From GCA-002697625 sp002697625 (lineage in GTDB: Bacteria; Bacteroidota; Bacteroidia; Flavobacteriales; BACL11): a stretch of DNA of 64,000 bases. The notes under the pieces are model-generated. The model did not search any database. It was not told the DNA's origin and saw nothing but the letters and a program-made list of their open reading frames with translations. How positions within the stretch are numbered: position 1 is the stretch's first letter; every line of letters starts with the position of its first letter. The position numbers were made by a program, and so were the translations under genes. This document shows, one piece after another, positions 54,779 to 63,008 of the stretch. Location of the stretch: NCBI GenBank assembly GCA_964004625.1, contig CAXFOB010000016.1, positions 1 to 64,000 of the forward strand, in the 5' to 3' direction.

Positions 54779-55405
54779 ATGAAAACTTTAGTAAAAACTT
54801 TAACACTTTTAACATTCCTTAGTAATTGTACAACTGAAGGGAAGGAAACTCAAAACACCAGAATAAACATAAAAGAGGAAGTGGTTTTTACTCCTGAAAA
54901 CTTTGCAGACAGTCTTAGTGTGGCTTCTATCAAACTCACTGAAACAAGGGTTGTTTACACTCCCAATTATGTAGGAATAGATTATCCTATGGGAGATGTA
55001 CCAGTAAATACTGGTGTTTGTACAGATGTAATTATAAGAGCATATAGGGCCATGGGAATTGACCTACAGAAAGAACTTCATGAAGATATAAAAAACTTTC
55101 CTAATAGATATCCAAACATTGATAGAGCAGATCATAATATTGATCATAGAAGAGTTCCTAATCTTTCCAAATTTTTTACAGAATATGGAGAAGTTTTAGA
55201 TGTATCTAATAACACAAACAACTACAAAGCGGGAGATATTATATATTGGAAATTAGGTGGAACCACAGACCATATTGGAATTGTAACCCACCTTAAAAAT
55301 AAAAACGGGACACCTCTTATAGTTCATAATATTTGCTGTGGACAAAATCTAGAAGACTGTCTTTTTGACTACCCTATCTACAAACATTTTAGGTTTAGAA
55401 AGTGA
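54779..55405 (+). CDS. DUF1287-domain lipoprotein
   Basis: A 208-residue protein of the DUF1287 (YijF) family. The N terminus TLLTFLSNC suggests a lipoprotein with Cys17. The domain shows VVYTPNYVGIDYPMGD, GVCTDVIIRAYRAMGIDLQ (conserved Cys), DHRRVPNLSKFF, GDIIYWKL and DHIGIVTH. This Cys...His layout resembles NlpC/P60-like cysteine peptidases, so cell-wall or amide hydrolysis is possible; the activity is not established for the family as far as I know. Convergent with the T9SS gene, no gap. Confidence 0.82.
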   Translation: MKTLVKTLTLLTFLSNCTTEGKETQNTRINIKEEVVFTPENFADSLSVASIKLTETRVVYTPNYVGIDYPMGDVPVNTGVCTDVIIRAYRAMGIDLQKELHEDIKNFPNRYPNIDRADHNIDHRRVPNLSKFFTEYGEVLDVSNNTNNYKAGDIIYWKLGGTTDHIGIVTHLKNKNGTPLIVHNICCGQNLEDCLFDYPIYKHFRFRK

Positions 55406-56683
55406 TTATTTTATTAGCATAACATCACCTATTTTCTTGCGTGTTTCTCCTAATTCATCCTCAATAATAATAGCCCACGCATACTTTCCAGCAATGGCAT
55501 TCTCACCACTCCATCCATCTCCTACGTCATTAGTTTTAAATACTTCTTCTCCCCATCTATCATAAACCACAAAAGTATAAGATTTGTATTTTGCCATTCG
55601 TAAACCTTTCGGTATAAATACTTCATTCTTTCCGTCTTTGTTTGGAGAAAAACTATTTGGAACATACAATAAGAAATCATAATAAACCGTAATGGAATGA
55701 GAAATAGAATCCATACAATTATTAGTATCTAATACAGTTAGCATTACCTCATAAATTCCTGGATTTGAAAACACATGTATTGGGTTTTCTATAGTAGTAT
55801 CTCTACCATCTCCAAAATCCCATAATAACGGAATTGCGTCTACAGATTTATTTGTAAATGTAATTTCCGGATTAAGAGTAGATGCAGAATACGGATAATA
55901 TTCAAACTCTGCTTTGGGTAGATGATAAATTTGTAAATTCTTGCTAATTGAATCCTCACATCCTGCATCCGATTGTACTATTAAAGTAACATTATATAAA
56001 TCTACCTCAGAATACAGATGAGAAACAGTAGGTCCTGCATTATAACTTCCGTCGCCTAAGTTCCAAATCCAACTTACTATATTGCCTGTAGAAATAGTAG
56101 AAGCGTCTATTAAATTACTTTCACTCTTAAAACAGATTCCATCAATCCAAAAGTCTGGATTAGGTTTGGGATTAAAATATACATCTATATTATTAGATAT
56201 ATTTTTGCATCCATTCGTATCAGATACTAACACAAAATAGTTTCCGCTAGTAAATACATCTATACTATCTGTATTAAGTCCATTACTCCATATTAAAGAT
56301 GTATACATTGAGTCGGAGATTAAGGTCATAGAATCTCCTTCACATAATGTGGTATTACCAAGAGAATAAACAAACGGGGTTGGTTTCGGATATACTTCCA
56401 CTAAAATACTATCTTTTCCTGTACATAAATTAGCATCAGTTTCTAGAACATGGAGCCAAAACACACCTGGAGTGTTAAGGTCAATTAAGATGTGCTCTGT
56501 TCCATTTCCAGAAGTGATAGTTGCAATACTTTGTGTGCCAATAGTCCAATTATAAGTGGACCCAGTTGAAAAAGGAACAGCAAAATGTTGCGCAGTATCT
56601 CCTTCACAAAGGCGAATAATATTTTGTGCCGATAAGGAAGTCTGCAACAAGAAGAAAAATAATATGTATTGTAGTTTTTTCAA
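55406..56683 (-). CDS. T9SS type-B secreted PKD-domain protein
   Basis: A 425-residue secreted protein. A signal peptide (SLSAQ end, residue 19) is followed by an Ig-like first domain (PFSTGSTYNW to VLETDANLCTGKDS), an Ig-like repeat, two PKD domains (WIWNLGDGSYN, LWDFGDGRDTT) and a type-B sorting domain (SPNKDGKNEVFIP, VYDRWGEEVF, GDVMLIK end). It is the last gene of a three-gene operon and the only one of the three with a recognisable sorting domain. Its first domain is clearly related to the first domain of the upstream gene. Confidence 0.88.
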   Translation of the reverse strand: MKKLQYILFFFLLQTSLSAQNIIRLCEGDTAQHFAVPFSTGSTYNWTIGTQSIATITSGNGTEHILIDLNTPGVFWLHVLETDANLCTGKDSILVEVYPKPTPFVYSLGNTTLCEGDSMTLISDSMYTSLIWSNGLNTDSIDVFTSGNYFVLVSDTNGCKNISNNIDVYFNPKPNPDFWIDGICFKSESNLIDASTISTGNIVSWIWNLGDGSYNAGPTVSHLYSEVDLYNVTLIVQSDAGCEDSISKNLQIYHLPKAEFEYYPYSASTLNPEITFTNKSVDAIPLLWDFGDGRDTTIENPIHVFSNPGIYEVMLTVLDTNNCMDSISHSITVYYDFLLYVPNSFSPNKDGKNEVFIPKGLRMAKYKSYTFVVYDRWGEEVFKTNDVGDGWSGENAIAGKYAWAIIIEDELGETRKKIGDVMLIK

Positions 56684-56692
56684 TTCTTTATA

Positions 56693-58267
56693 TTACCAAT
56701 GGTTAATAGGTCCTGTAGTTGGTAGTGCATAAATTTCTAGAATTACTGTTGTAGGAGGACTCTGACATCCATTCTGGCTTTCTGTTACATAATAAGTATA
56801 TATACCCACCGCAGTTTGTCCTGTAGCAAAAGGAGAATTTGTACCAACCATATTTGTAAGAGCCGCGTCATTATACCAACTAAATGAAGTACCAACACCT
56901 GTTGCTGTTAAATCCGGTACAGCAGAACCAAAACAGGTATTTACATTAGATGCGATAGGTAAAGAATTAAATGCATTAATTGTTAAAGTTACAGGAGTTG
57001 CAATACTCTCACAACCATTTACATTCGTCTCTGTTACATAATAAGTATATACCCCCGCTGTGGTTTGTCCTGTTGTAAAGTAAGTGCCTGTACCAACCAC
57101 ATTCGTTAGAGATGCATTAGAATACCATATAGAATTAGTTCCACTAGAAACTAAGTCAGGAATAATGCCACCGACACAGGCTGTCTCATTATTAGCAATA
57201 GGCGCAGTTGGTAAAGCGTATATTTCTAAAGTAGCTACAGAAGTAATACTTTCACATCCATTTAGATCTGTTGTAGTCGCATAATAAGTATATATTCCTA
57301 CGGAATTTTGTCCTGTAGAAAGGGTATTGCCTGTCCCTACTTGTGCGGTAAGTGTAGAATCCGAATACCAGGTAATATTAGTTCCAGTAGATGTTAAATC
57401 TGGAATTATACTTCCAAAACATGCTGTTTGATTAGAAACAGAAGGAGATGATGGTAAAGAGTATATTTCTAAAGTGGCAGAAGTTGCTGCACTCTCACAA
57501 CCATTTACATCTGTAGTTGTTGCATAATAAGTATATATTCCCGCTGCAGTTTGTCCTGTTGCAAAGTTGGATCCTGTTCCTACTTGAGAAGTAAGTGTAG
57601 GATTAGAATACCAGGTAATATTAGTACCAGTAGCTGTTAAATCTGGAACAGAAGATGAAAAACAAGTAGTTTGGTTTGTAGCAACTGGCGCTGGAGGAAC
57701 CGCATATATCTCTAAAGTAACAGGAACTGAAGGTCCTTCACATCCATTTAATGTTTCAGTTACATAGTAAGTATACAATCCTACTACATTTTGTCCTGTA
57801 GCAAAATTATTTCCAGTTCCTACTTGTGTAGTTAGATTAACATCCGAATACCAAATAACATTACTCCCGATTGCGGTTAAATCCGGGATTGTACTTCCAA
57901 GACAAGCTGTTTGACTGGTACCAATAGTTGCTGTAGGTAATGGATTAACAGTTACATCTACTGTAATTGGAAGACCAATGCAACCATCTGCATCTGTTTC
58001 AATTACAGAAACAATATATACACCTGGAGTAACCCCCCAATTTATTGTTATATTATCAGTAGTCGATCCATTAATAATAGTTCCTCCTCCAGTTAGACTC
58101 CATTGATAAGTAGATCCTGGAGTTGGAGGATTGATTAAATACGGTTCAACAGAACCTGCACATACCGTTTGAAACGGGGATGTGTTTGTTTGAGCAAACA
58201 TCACGCTAGATGTAAGTAAGAATATTCCTAAGAATATTCGATGTAATAATTTGTTTTTTGTTTTCAT
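56693..58267 (-). CDS. Secreted Ig-like repeat protein ending in PINHW
   Basis: A 524-residue secreted protein. The signal peptide ends SSVMFAQ (residue 26). The first domain (PTPGSTYQW to IETDADGCIGLP) is followed by five Ig-like repeats of about 80 residues, each with a Cys near Q-T-A-C, a PDLTATG-type core, W-Y-S and Y-T-Y-Y-V/A-T-E/T. It has no T9SS C-terminal sorting domain and ends in TTGPINHW. The gap to the next gene is only 9 nt, so the missing domain is not simply lost to a frameshift. Function unknown, probably a surface or matrix protein. Confidence 0.8.
   Translation of the reverse strand: MKTKNKLLHRIFLGIFLLTSSVMFAQTNTSPFQTVCAGSVEPYLINPPTPGSTYQWSLTGGGTIINGSTTDNITINWGVTPGVYIVSVIETDADGCIGLPITVDVTVNPLPTATIGTSQTACLGSTIPDLTAIGSNVIWYSDVNLTTQVGTGNNFATGQNVVGLYTYYVTETLNGCEGPSVPVTLEIYAVPPAPVATNQTTCFSSSVPDLTATGTNITWYSNPTLTSQVGTGSNFATGQTAAGIYTYYATTTDVNGCESAATSATLEIYSLPSSPSVSNQTACFGSIIPDLTSTGTNITWYSDSTLTAQVGTGNTLSTGQNSVGIYTYYATTTDLNGCESITSVATLEIYALPTAPIANNETACVGGIIPDLVSSGTNSIWYSNASLTNVVGTGTYFTTGQTTAGVYTYYVTETNVNGCESIATPVTLTINAFNSLPIASNVNTCFGSAVPDLTATGVGTSFSWYNDAALTNMVGTNSPFATGQTAVGIYTYYVTESQNGCQSPPTTVILEIYALPTTGPINHW
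56720..57950 (-). repeat. Five tandem Ig-like repeats
   Basis: Five units of about 240 bp in the preceding gene, encoding repeats that start near Q-T-A-C/T-T-C/N-T-C and end in V-T-L-E-I-Y. Units share blocks such as WYS, VGTG and GLYTYYVTE/GIYTYYATT. Confidence 0.85.
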
Positions 58268-58298
58268 GACCTTAACATTTAATTGATTAATATTTATT

Positions 58299-60164
58299 TT
58301 AATTATGATTTATTGGTTGTGTGGCTACAATAGAAATAGGCACCAAAACTACTGGAGACCATGGTCCTGCGTTACAGCCATTATCTTCTTTTACTTTGAC
58401 TCTAAACTGAGTAGTAGAAGATATGTTATTATATATTTGTGGATTTGATGTTGACATACCAGGGCTTGTCATATTTATCCACCCTCCTCCATTATTAAAC
58501 TGAAATCTATACCTATTTACTGGAAGAGAAGTAGAAGCTGTAAGTATAATACTCTCACCTAAACATGCAGGATTAGGAATAGTTGAGAGAGTAGCTGTTG
58601 GAAGAGGATTTACTGTTATTGTTACTACATCTGTTGCAACACAACCACCTGAATTAAATGTGCATGTATAGGTTGTTGAAGATGTAATCCCAGAACTAAA
58701 AATTGGATTTGGAACATTAGGGTCAACAAAATCAGATGCTGGACTCCAAGAATAGTTTCCGATAGATGAAGAAGTTGCACTTAATGAATTTGGAACAGCT
58801 CCACTACAAATTGTCTGACTACCACTTGTAGTAACAGAAACATTAGAAGGTCCTCCAACAATTGCAGTTTCTGTAGCAGTACAGCCGTTAGCATCAGTAA
58901 TTGTCATTGTATATGTTCCTGCTGATAGATTTGTTGCAGTCTGTGTAGTTTGTCCATCAGACCATAAATAAGTAACTGGTGTTGCTACCGAACCGGTAAC
59001 AACAATAGTGTAATCTTCTGTTTCACCAAAGTAGGCACTTTGGTAATCACACGCTAATGATTGATTAGTATTTTGATGCTGATAGTTTTGAGCAACAATT
59101 CTCATTCTACTTTGTCCAGGTATTGCCGCAAATGGAACGGTAATTGGAATAGTATGAGTTGAAGGACTTTGAGTAGGATTTACTTGTCCAACTAACTCGT
59201 TGATATCATTAAAATCTCCATCAATATTCCAATCAATATATATATTAGCTCTATCTTCCAAATATTGAGCAGACCCATTCATACCAGCAAAATTACATGT
59301 ACCTAAATCTAGAGTCAGATTATAAGTATTTCCAGGAGTAACATCTGCAGACATGGAAGTAAAATCAAAATATTCTGTATTAGGACAAGTAGTATTATTA
59401 TTTATCACATTAACATCTCCAATAAAATTTACATTAGTTATGGTAGAATATTGGTGAGAATTATATAAAGAATTAGGGCCAGAAAGACAATAATTATTTA
59501 ATGCAGAAGCACCAACACCAGTAATATTTACGGTAGCATATCCACTTTGAGTACAAGTCGCATCTATAACTGTAGTAGATAAATTAATTGGTGCAAATTG
59601 ACTTATTCCAAAACTCTCTATTCCACAAGATTGTCCATCTGCAAAAACTTCATAAGTATGAGAACCTCCACACATATTTGTAAAAGTTTGATTAGCTGTT
59701 ACGGATGATAATCCATCTACAGAATAAGTGTAATTTGTAGGAACAATACCTCCTGTTAAATTTAAACTTAAAGATACATTACACTCGTTCGGACACGCTT
59801 GAGTTGGAGAAGATTGAATATTGGAACTCGGCATCCTTATCTCAAAAGTATCTGAATACATTACACTTGGACATGAACTATAATAAGGAGAAGACGCGGT
59901 AATCACATAAAAACCCGCTTCTAAATCAACTCTCGAAGTGTTTGCTAGTGGTCCTCCAGTATTGAAAAAAACACCAGTTTGAACATTTTGCCAGGAATAA
60001 TTTAGATAAGTAGCCTGTATAATTTGTGCTGCCCCAACCGCTCCGCCATTCGGACAAATAATATGACTAATATTTGCAGTGTCAACAACTATACTACACT
60101 GAGAATGTAAGTTATTGGTACTTAAAATGAAAAGTATTAATAATATTTCTAAGTAATATTTCAC
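58299..60164 (-). CDS. Secreted GEVED/SprB-like protein ending in PINHN
   Basis: A 621-residue secreted protein with a GTG start and a signal peptide (NLHSQ end, residue 22). A SprB-like region (about 120-200) is followed by a GEVED domain (about 270-390; IYIDWNIDGDFND and YFGETEDYTIVV are the hallmark), another SprB-like repeat (YLWSDGQTTQTATNLSAGTY), Ig-like repeats and a fibronectin-like part (RFQFNNGGGW). It lacks a T9SS sorting domain and ends in VATQPINHN. It starts the three-gene operon; 31 nt separate it from the next gene. Function unknown. Confidence 0.8.
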   Translation of the reverse strand: MKYYLEILLILFILSTNNLHSQCSIVVDTANISHIICPNGGAVGAAQIIQATYLNYSWQNVQTGVFFNTGGPLANTSRVDLEAGFYVITASSPYYSSCPSVMYSDTFEIRMPSSNIQSSPTQACPNECNVSLSLNLTGGIVPTNYTYSVDGLSSVTANQTFTNMCGGSHTYEVFADGQSCGIESFGISQFAPINLSTTVIDATCTQSGYATVNITGVGASALNNYCLSGPNSLYNSHQYSTITNVNFIGDVNVINNNTTCPNTEYFDFTSMSADVTPGNTYNLTLDLGTCNFAGMNGSAQYLEDRANIYIDWNIDGDFNDINELVGQVNPTQSPSTHTIPITVPFAAIPGQSRMRIVAQNYQHQNTNQSLACDYQSAYFGETEDYTIVVTGSVATPVTYLWSDGQTTQTATNLSAGTYTMTITDANGCTATETAIVGGPSNVSVTTSGSQTICSGAVPNSLSATSSSIGNYSWSPASDFVDPNVPNPIFSSGITSSTTYTCTFNSGGCVATDVVTITVNPLPTATLSTIPNPACLGESIILTASTSLPVNRYRFQFNNGGGWINMTSPGMSTSNPQIYNNISSTTQFRVKVKEDNGCNAGPWSPVVLVPISIVATQPINHN

Positions 60165-60186
60165 AAATAAATCTTATATCTTAATA

Positions 60187-60194
60187 CAAAGATA
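60187..60194 (-). promoter_or_regulatory. -7 promoter element of the three-gene secreted-protein operon
   Basis: TATCTTTG on the - strand, 22 nt before the GTG at 60164, in the 39-nt gap after the periplasmic-binding-like gene. Confidence 0.5.
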
Positions 60195-60203
60195 TAAAAT
60201 ATA

Positions 60204-61472
60204 CTACTCTATAGGAGATAAATGATAATCCTTATAAATACACATCCTTACATCAGTATTTATATAACCTCCATTGTTTGAAAACTTTATAAATGAAAAT
60301 TGTCTTTTATCAGAACAAAAATGCATGATCGACCTAAAAGATAATAATGAGTAATCATCCATTTGATGAGAAAAATTTGATTCAAACTGATGTAACAACC
60401 TCCTATTTTTAGTAGAATGTCTATCAAAATAATTAGAAACAGGAATATGAACATTTAATTTCATTAATGTCTCTGTATTTAATTCTAAAACGTCCTTTAA
60501 TGGTTCTTGCGCATATATAGTAATTAAAGAATCAGAGGCTCCGCAAAATGTAACCACCTTTTTTATAAATGGTTTATTTTCAGATAAGATTAAAACAACA
60601 TTCTCTTGATCACTTAAAAAACCAAAAGAACTTTTATTTACTGAAGATAAATTTCTAAATTCTTTATGGACAATCCCTGGAAAAGTAGTAAATAATCTAT
60701 TCTTAAGTACAAAATATTCTGATTTTTTACTTTCCTGTTCGTTAGAAACAATGATTAATTTTTTCTTTGTCTCATTCTTAATAATACACCTTACTAAAGA
60801 ATCTTTATGTTGTTTTATAAAAGGTGTTAAAAAATAAACATTTTTAGATTCTTGTAAAAGAGTATAATTTCTTGACAATGGATTTATAATTACTTTATTA
60901 TAATCTTTTCTGAAAAAATTTCTAACTAAATTAAAATTCTTTAAATAGATAGGTCCAAAAATAATATTTGATGACTTTACTCTGATATCAGTGATAATTT
61001 TTTTAAGAGTATCTAAATTATTTTCGGTATCAAAAACATGGATAACAACTGGAATCCCTAACTTTTCTAATGTATCTACAGACAATAATATTCCTTCGAG
61101 AAAACTAATTGCTAAGTTTGATTTATTATATATCTGATGAGTATCCTTCTGATTTTCTCTTAAATATTTCAATAATGTAGTGTTTTTATCAATATAAAAA
61201 GGAAGTAATACTGAAATAGTTATAGTATCTTTTATAATGGTAAATACAGAATCAGAACTATGTATAACATCTGAATTATGTAGATTTTTTTGTTGAATCT
61301 TAGGAATAATTAATTTAGGTTCTCTCTTATTTTTTTTTATTTCTTCATTATCAAGAGTCTTTGCTTTTCCACTAGGAGAGTGATATCCAAATTTAATCTT
61401 TTCTTGAGCAAAAGTAATATTCATTAAAAAAACGAATATAAAACATAATATATTACTTTTACTAAATCTCAT
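60204..61472 (-). CDS. Periplasmic-binding-protein-like protein (type 1 fold)
   Basis: A 422-residue secreted protein. A signal peptide (NITFAQ end, residue 23) and a linker rich in Lys/Glu/Asn (about 25-75) precede a Rossmann-like domain with TISVLLPFYID, AISFLEGILLSVDTL, NIIFGPIYLKNF and KKLIIVSNEQES. This fits the type 1 periplasmic-binding fold of LpoA-like or ABC-type binding proteins. Related Bacteroidota genes beside guaA often carry LysM domains; none is visible here. Its start follows the guaA stop directly with no gap. A role in cell-wall synthesis or ligand sensing is possible but unproven. Confidence 0.65.
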   Translation of the reverse strand: MRFSKSNILCFIFVFLMNITFAQEKIKFGYHSPSGKAKTLDNEEIKKNKREPKLIIPKIQQKNLHNSDVIHSSDSVFTIIKDTITISVLLPFYIDKNTTLLKYLRENQKDTHQIYNKSNLAISFLEGILLSVDTLEKLGIPVVIHVFDTENNLDTLKKIITDIRVKSSNIIFGPIYLKNFNLVRNFFRKDYNKVIINPLSRNYTLLQESKNVYFLTPFIKQHKDSLVRCIIKNETKKKLIIVSNEQESKKSEYFVLKNRLFTTFPGIVHKEFRNLSSVNKSSFGFLSDQENVVLILSENKPFIKKVVTFCGASDSLITIYAQEPLKDVLELNTETLMKLNVHIPVSNYFDRHSTKNRRLLHQFESNFSHQMDDYSLLSFRSIMHFCSDKRQFSFIKFSNNGGYINTDVRMCIYKDYHLSPIE

Positions 61473-63008
61473 TTATTCCCATTCTATAGTAGCAGGTGGT
61501 TTAGATGAAATATCATACACCACTCTATTAATTCCCTTTACTTTGTTAATTATTTCATTAGATACTTTTGATAAAAACTCGTAAGGAAGGTGCACCCAAT
61601 CAGCAGTCATTCCGTCAGTAGATTCAACCGCTCTAAGTGCTACCGCATTTTCATATGTACGCTCATCTCCCATAACTCCTACTGATTGAATAGGTAAAAA
61701 TATCGCCCCTGCTTGCCATACTGAATCATATAAGCCTTCTTTCTTTAAGGAAGTAATGAAAATAGAATCTACCTCCTGAAGTATTCTTACTTTTTCTGAA
61801 GTAACATCTCCTAAAATTCTGATTGCTAATCCAGGACCAGGAAAAGGATGTCTTCCTAAAAGTTCTGGATCAATACCCATGGATTTCCCTATTCTTCTTA
61901 CTTCATCTTTAAATAAGGTTTTTAGTGGTTCTACAATCTTTAACTTCATATAATCTGGCAAACCACCAACATTATGATGAGATTTAATAGTCGCAGAAGG
62001 CCCTCCTGTAGCAGAAACAGATTCAATAACATCAGGATATATTGTTCCTTGCGCAAGCCACACTACATCTTTAATTTTGTTTGCCTCATCATCAAACACA
62101 TCTATAAATTTATTACCAATCGCCTTTCTTTTCTTTTCAGGATCCGAGATCCCGGACAATACATTATAAAATCTATCTTTTGCATCCACTCCTTTTACAT
62201 TTAGTCCCATTCCATGATATTGTTTTAAAACAGATTCAAACTCATCCTTTCTCAATAATCCATTATCAACAAATATACAATACAGATTATCTCCAATAGC
62301 CTTGTGTAATAACACAGATGCCACAGTAGAGTCTACTCCACCAGAAAGTCCTAAAACTACTTTATCATTTCCTAATTTTTGTTGTAGTTCTGCAACAGTA
62401 TCCTCTACAAAAGAGATTGGGGTCCAATCTTGGGCACATCCCGCAATATCTATTAAAAAGTTATGTAATAATTGTTGACCATCAGTCGAGTGGTAAACTT
62501 CAGGGTGAAATTGAATAGCAAAAGTTGATTCATCTTGTACTTTATATGCAGCAACTTTTACATCTTTTGTACTTGCAATTACTTCAAAATTATCTGGTAA
62601 ACTTGAAATAGTATCTCCATGACTCATCCAAACCTGAGAATTATCTGGAATACTTTTTAATAAAGGGCTTTCATGATTTACATAAGATAAATATGCCCTT
62701 CCATATTCTCTAATTTTAGAAGGCAAAACCTCCCCTCCATTACTTTTAACTAAATACTGAGCTCCATAACATACTCCTAACAAAGGGATCTTACCACTAA
62801 TATTTTCCAAATTTGGTTTAGGACTATTATCATCTCTTACTGAAAAAGGACTACCTGACAACACAACCGCTTTAACGTTATCATCTAACTCTGGAATATT
62901 GTTAAATGGATGGATCTCACAATAAATATTTAACTCTCTAACTCTTCGCGCAATAAGCTGTGTGTATTGAGACCCAAAATCTAGAATAATGATTTTTTCG
63001 TGTGTCAT
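61473..63008 (-). CDS. guaA: GMP synthase (glutamine-hydrolysing)
   Basis: Converts XMP to GMP. The 511 residues hold the glutaminase domain (SGSPFSV, nucleophile Cys in GVCYGAQYL near residue 79, His and Glu in IQFHPEVYHS), the ATP-pyrophosphatase domain with P-loop GLSGGVDSTVAS (about 215-226), and the C-terminal dimerisation domain ending in KPPATIEWE. The start overlaps the bshC stop (ATGA) and the stop abuts the start of the periplasmic-binding-like gene, so the three are one operon. Confidence 0.97.
   Translation of the reverse strand: MTHEKIIILDFGSQYTQLIARRVRELNIYCEIHPFNNIPELDDNVKAVVLSGSPFSVRDDNSPKPNLENISGKIPLLGVCYGAQYLVKSNGGEVLPSKIREYGRAYLSYVNHESPLLKSIPDNSQVWMSHGDTISSLPDNFEVIASTKDVKVAAYKVQDESTFAIQFHPEVYHSTDGQQLLHNFLIDIAGCAQDWTPISFVEDTVAELQQKLGNDKVVLGLSGGVDSTVASVLLHKAIGDNLYCIFVDNGLLRKDEFESVLKQYHGMGLNVKGVDAKDRFYNVLSGISDPEKKRKAIGNKFIDVFDDEANKIKDVVWLAQGTIYPDVIESVSATGGPSATIKSHHNVGGLPDYMKLKIVEPLKTLFKDEVRRIGKSMGIDPELLGRHPFPGPGLAIRILGDVTSEKVRILQEVDSIFITSLKKEGLYDSVWQAGAIFLPIQSVGVMGDERTYENAVALRAVESTDGMTADWVHLPYEFLSKVSNEIINKVKGINRVVYDISSKPPATIEWE

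Noticed and set aside
56684..56692. Frameshift that cut a sorting domain from the 524-residue protein
   Set aside because: Only 9 nt separate its stop from the next start, so no remnant of a domain can be present.
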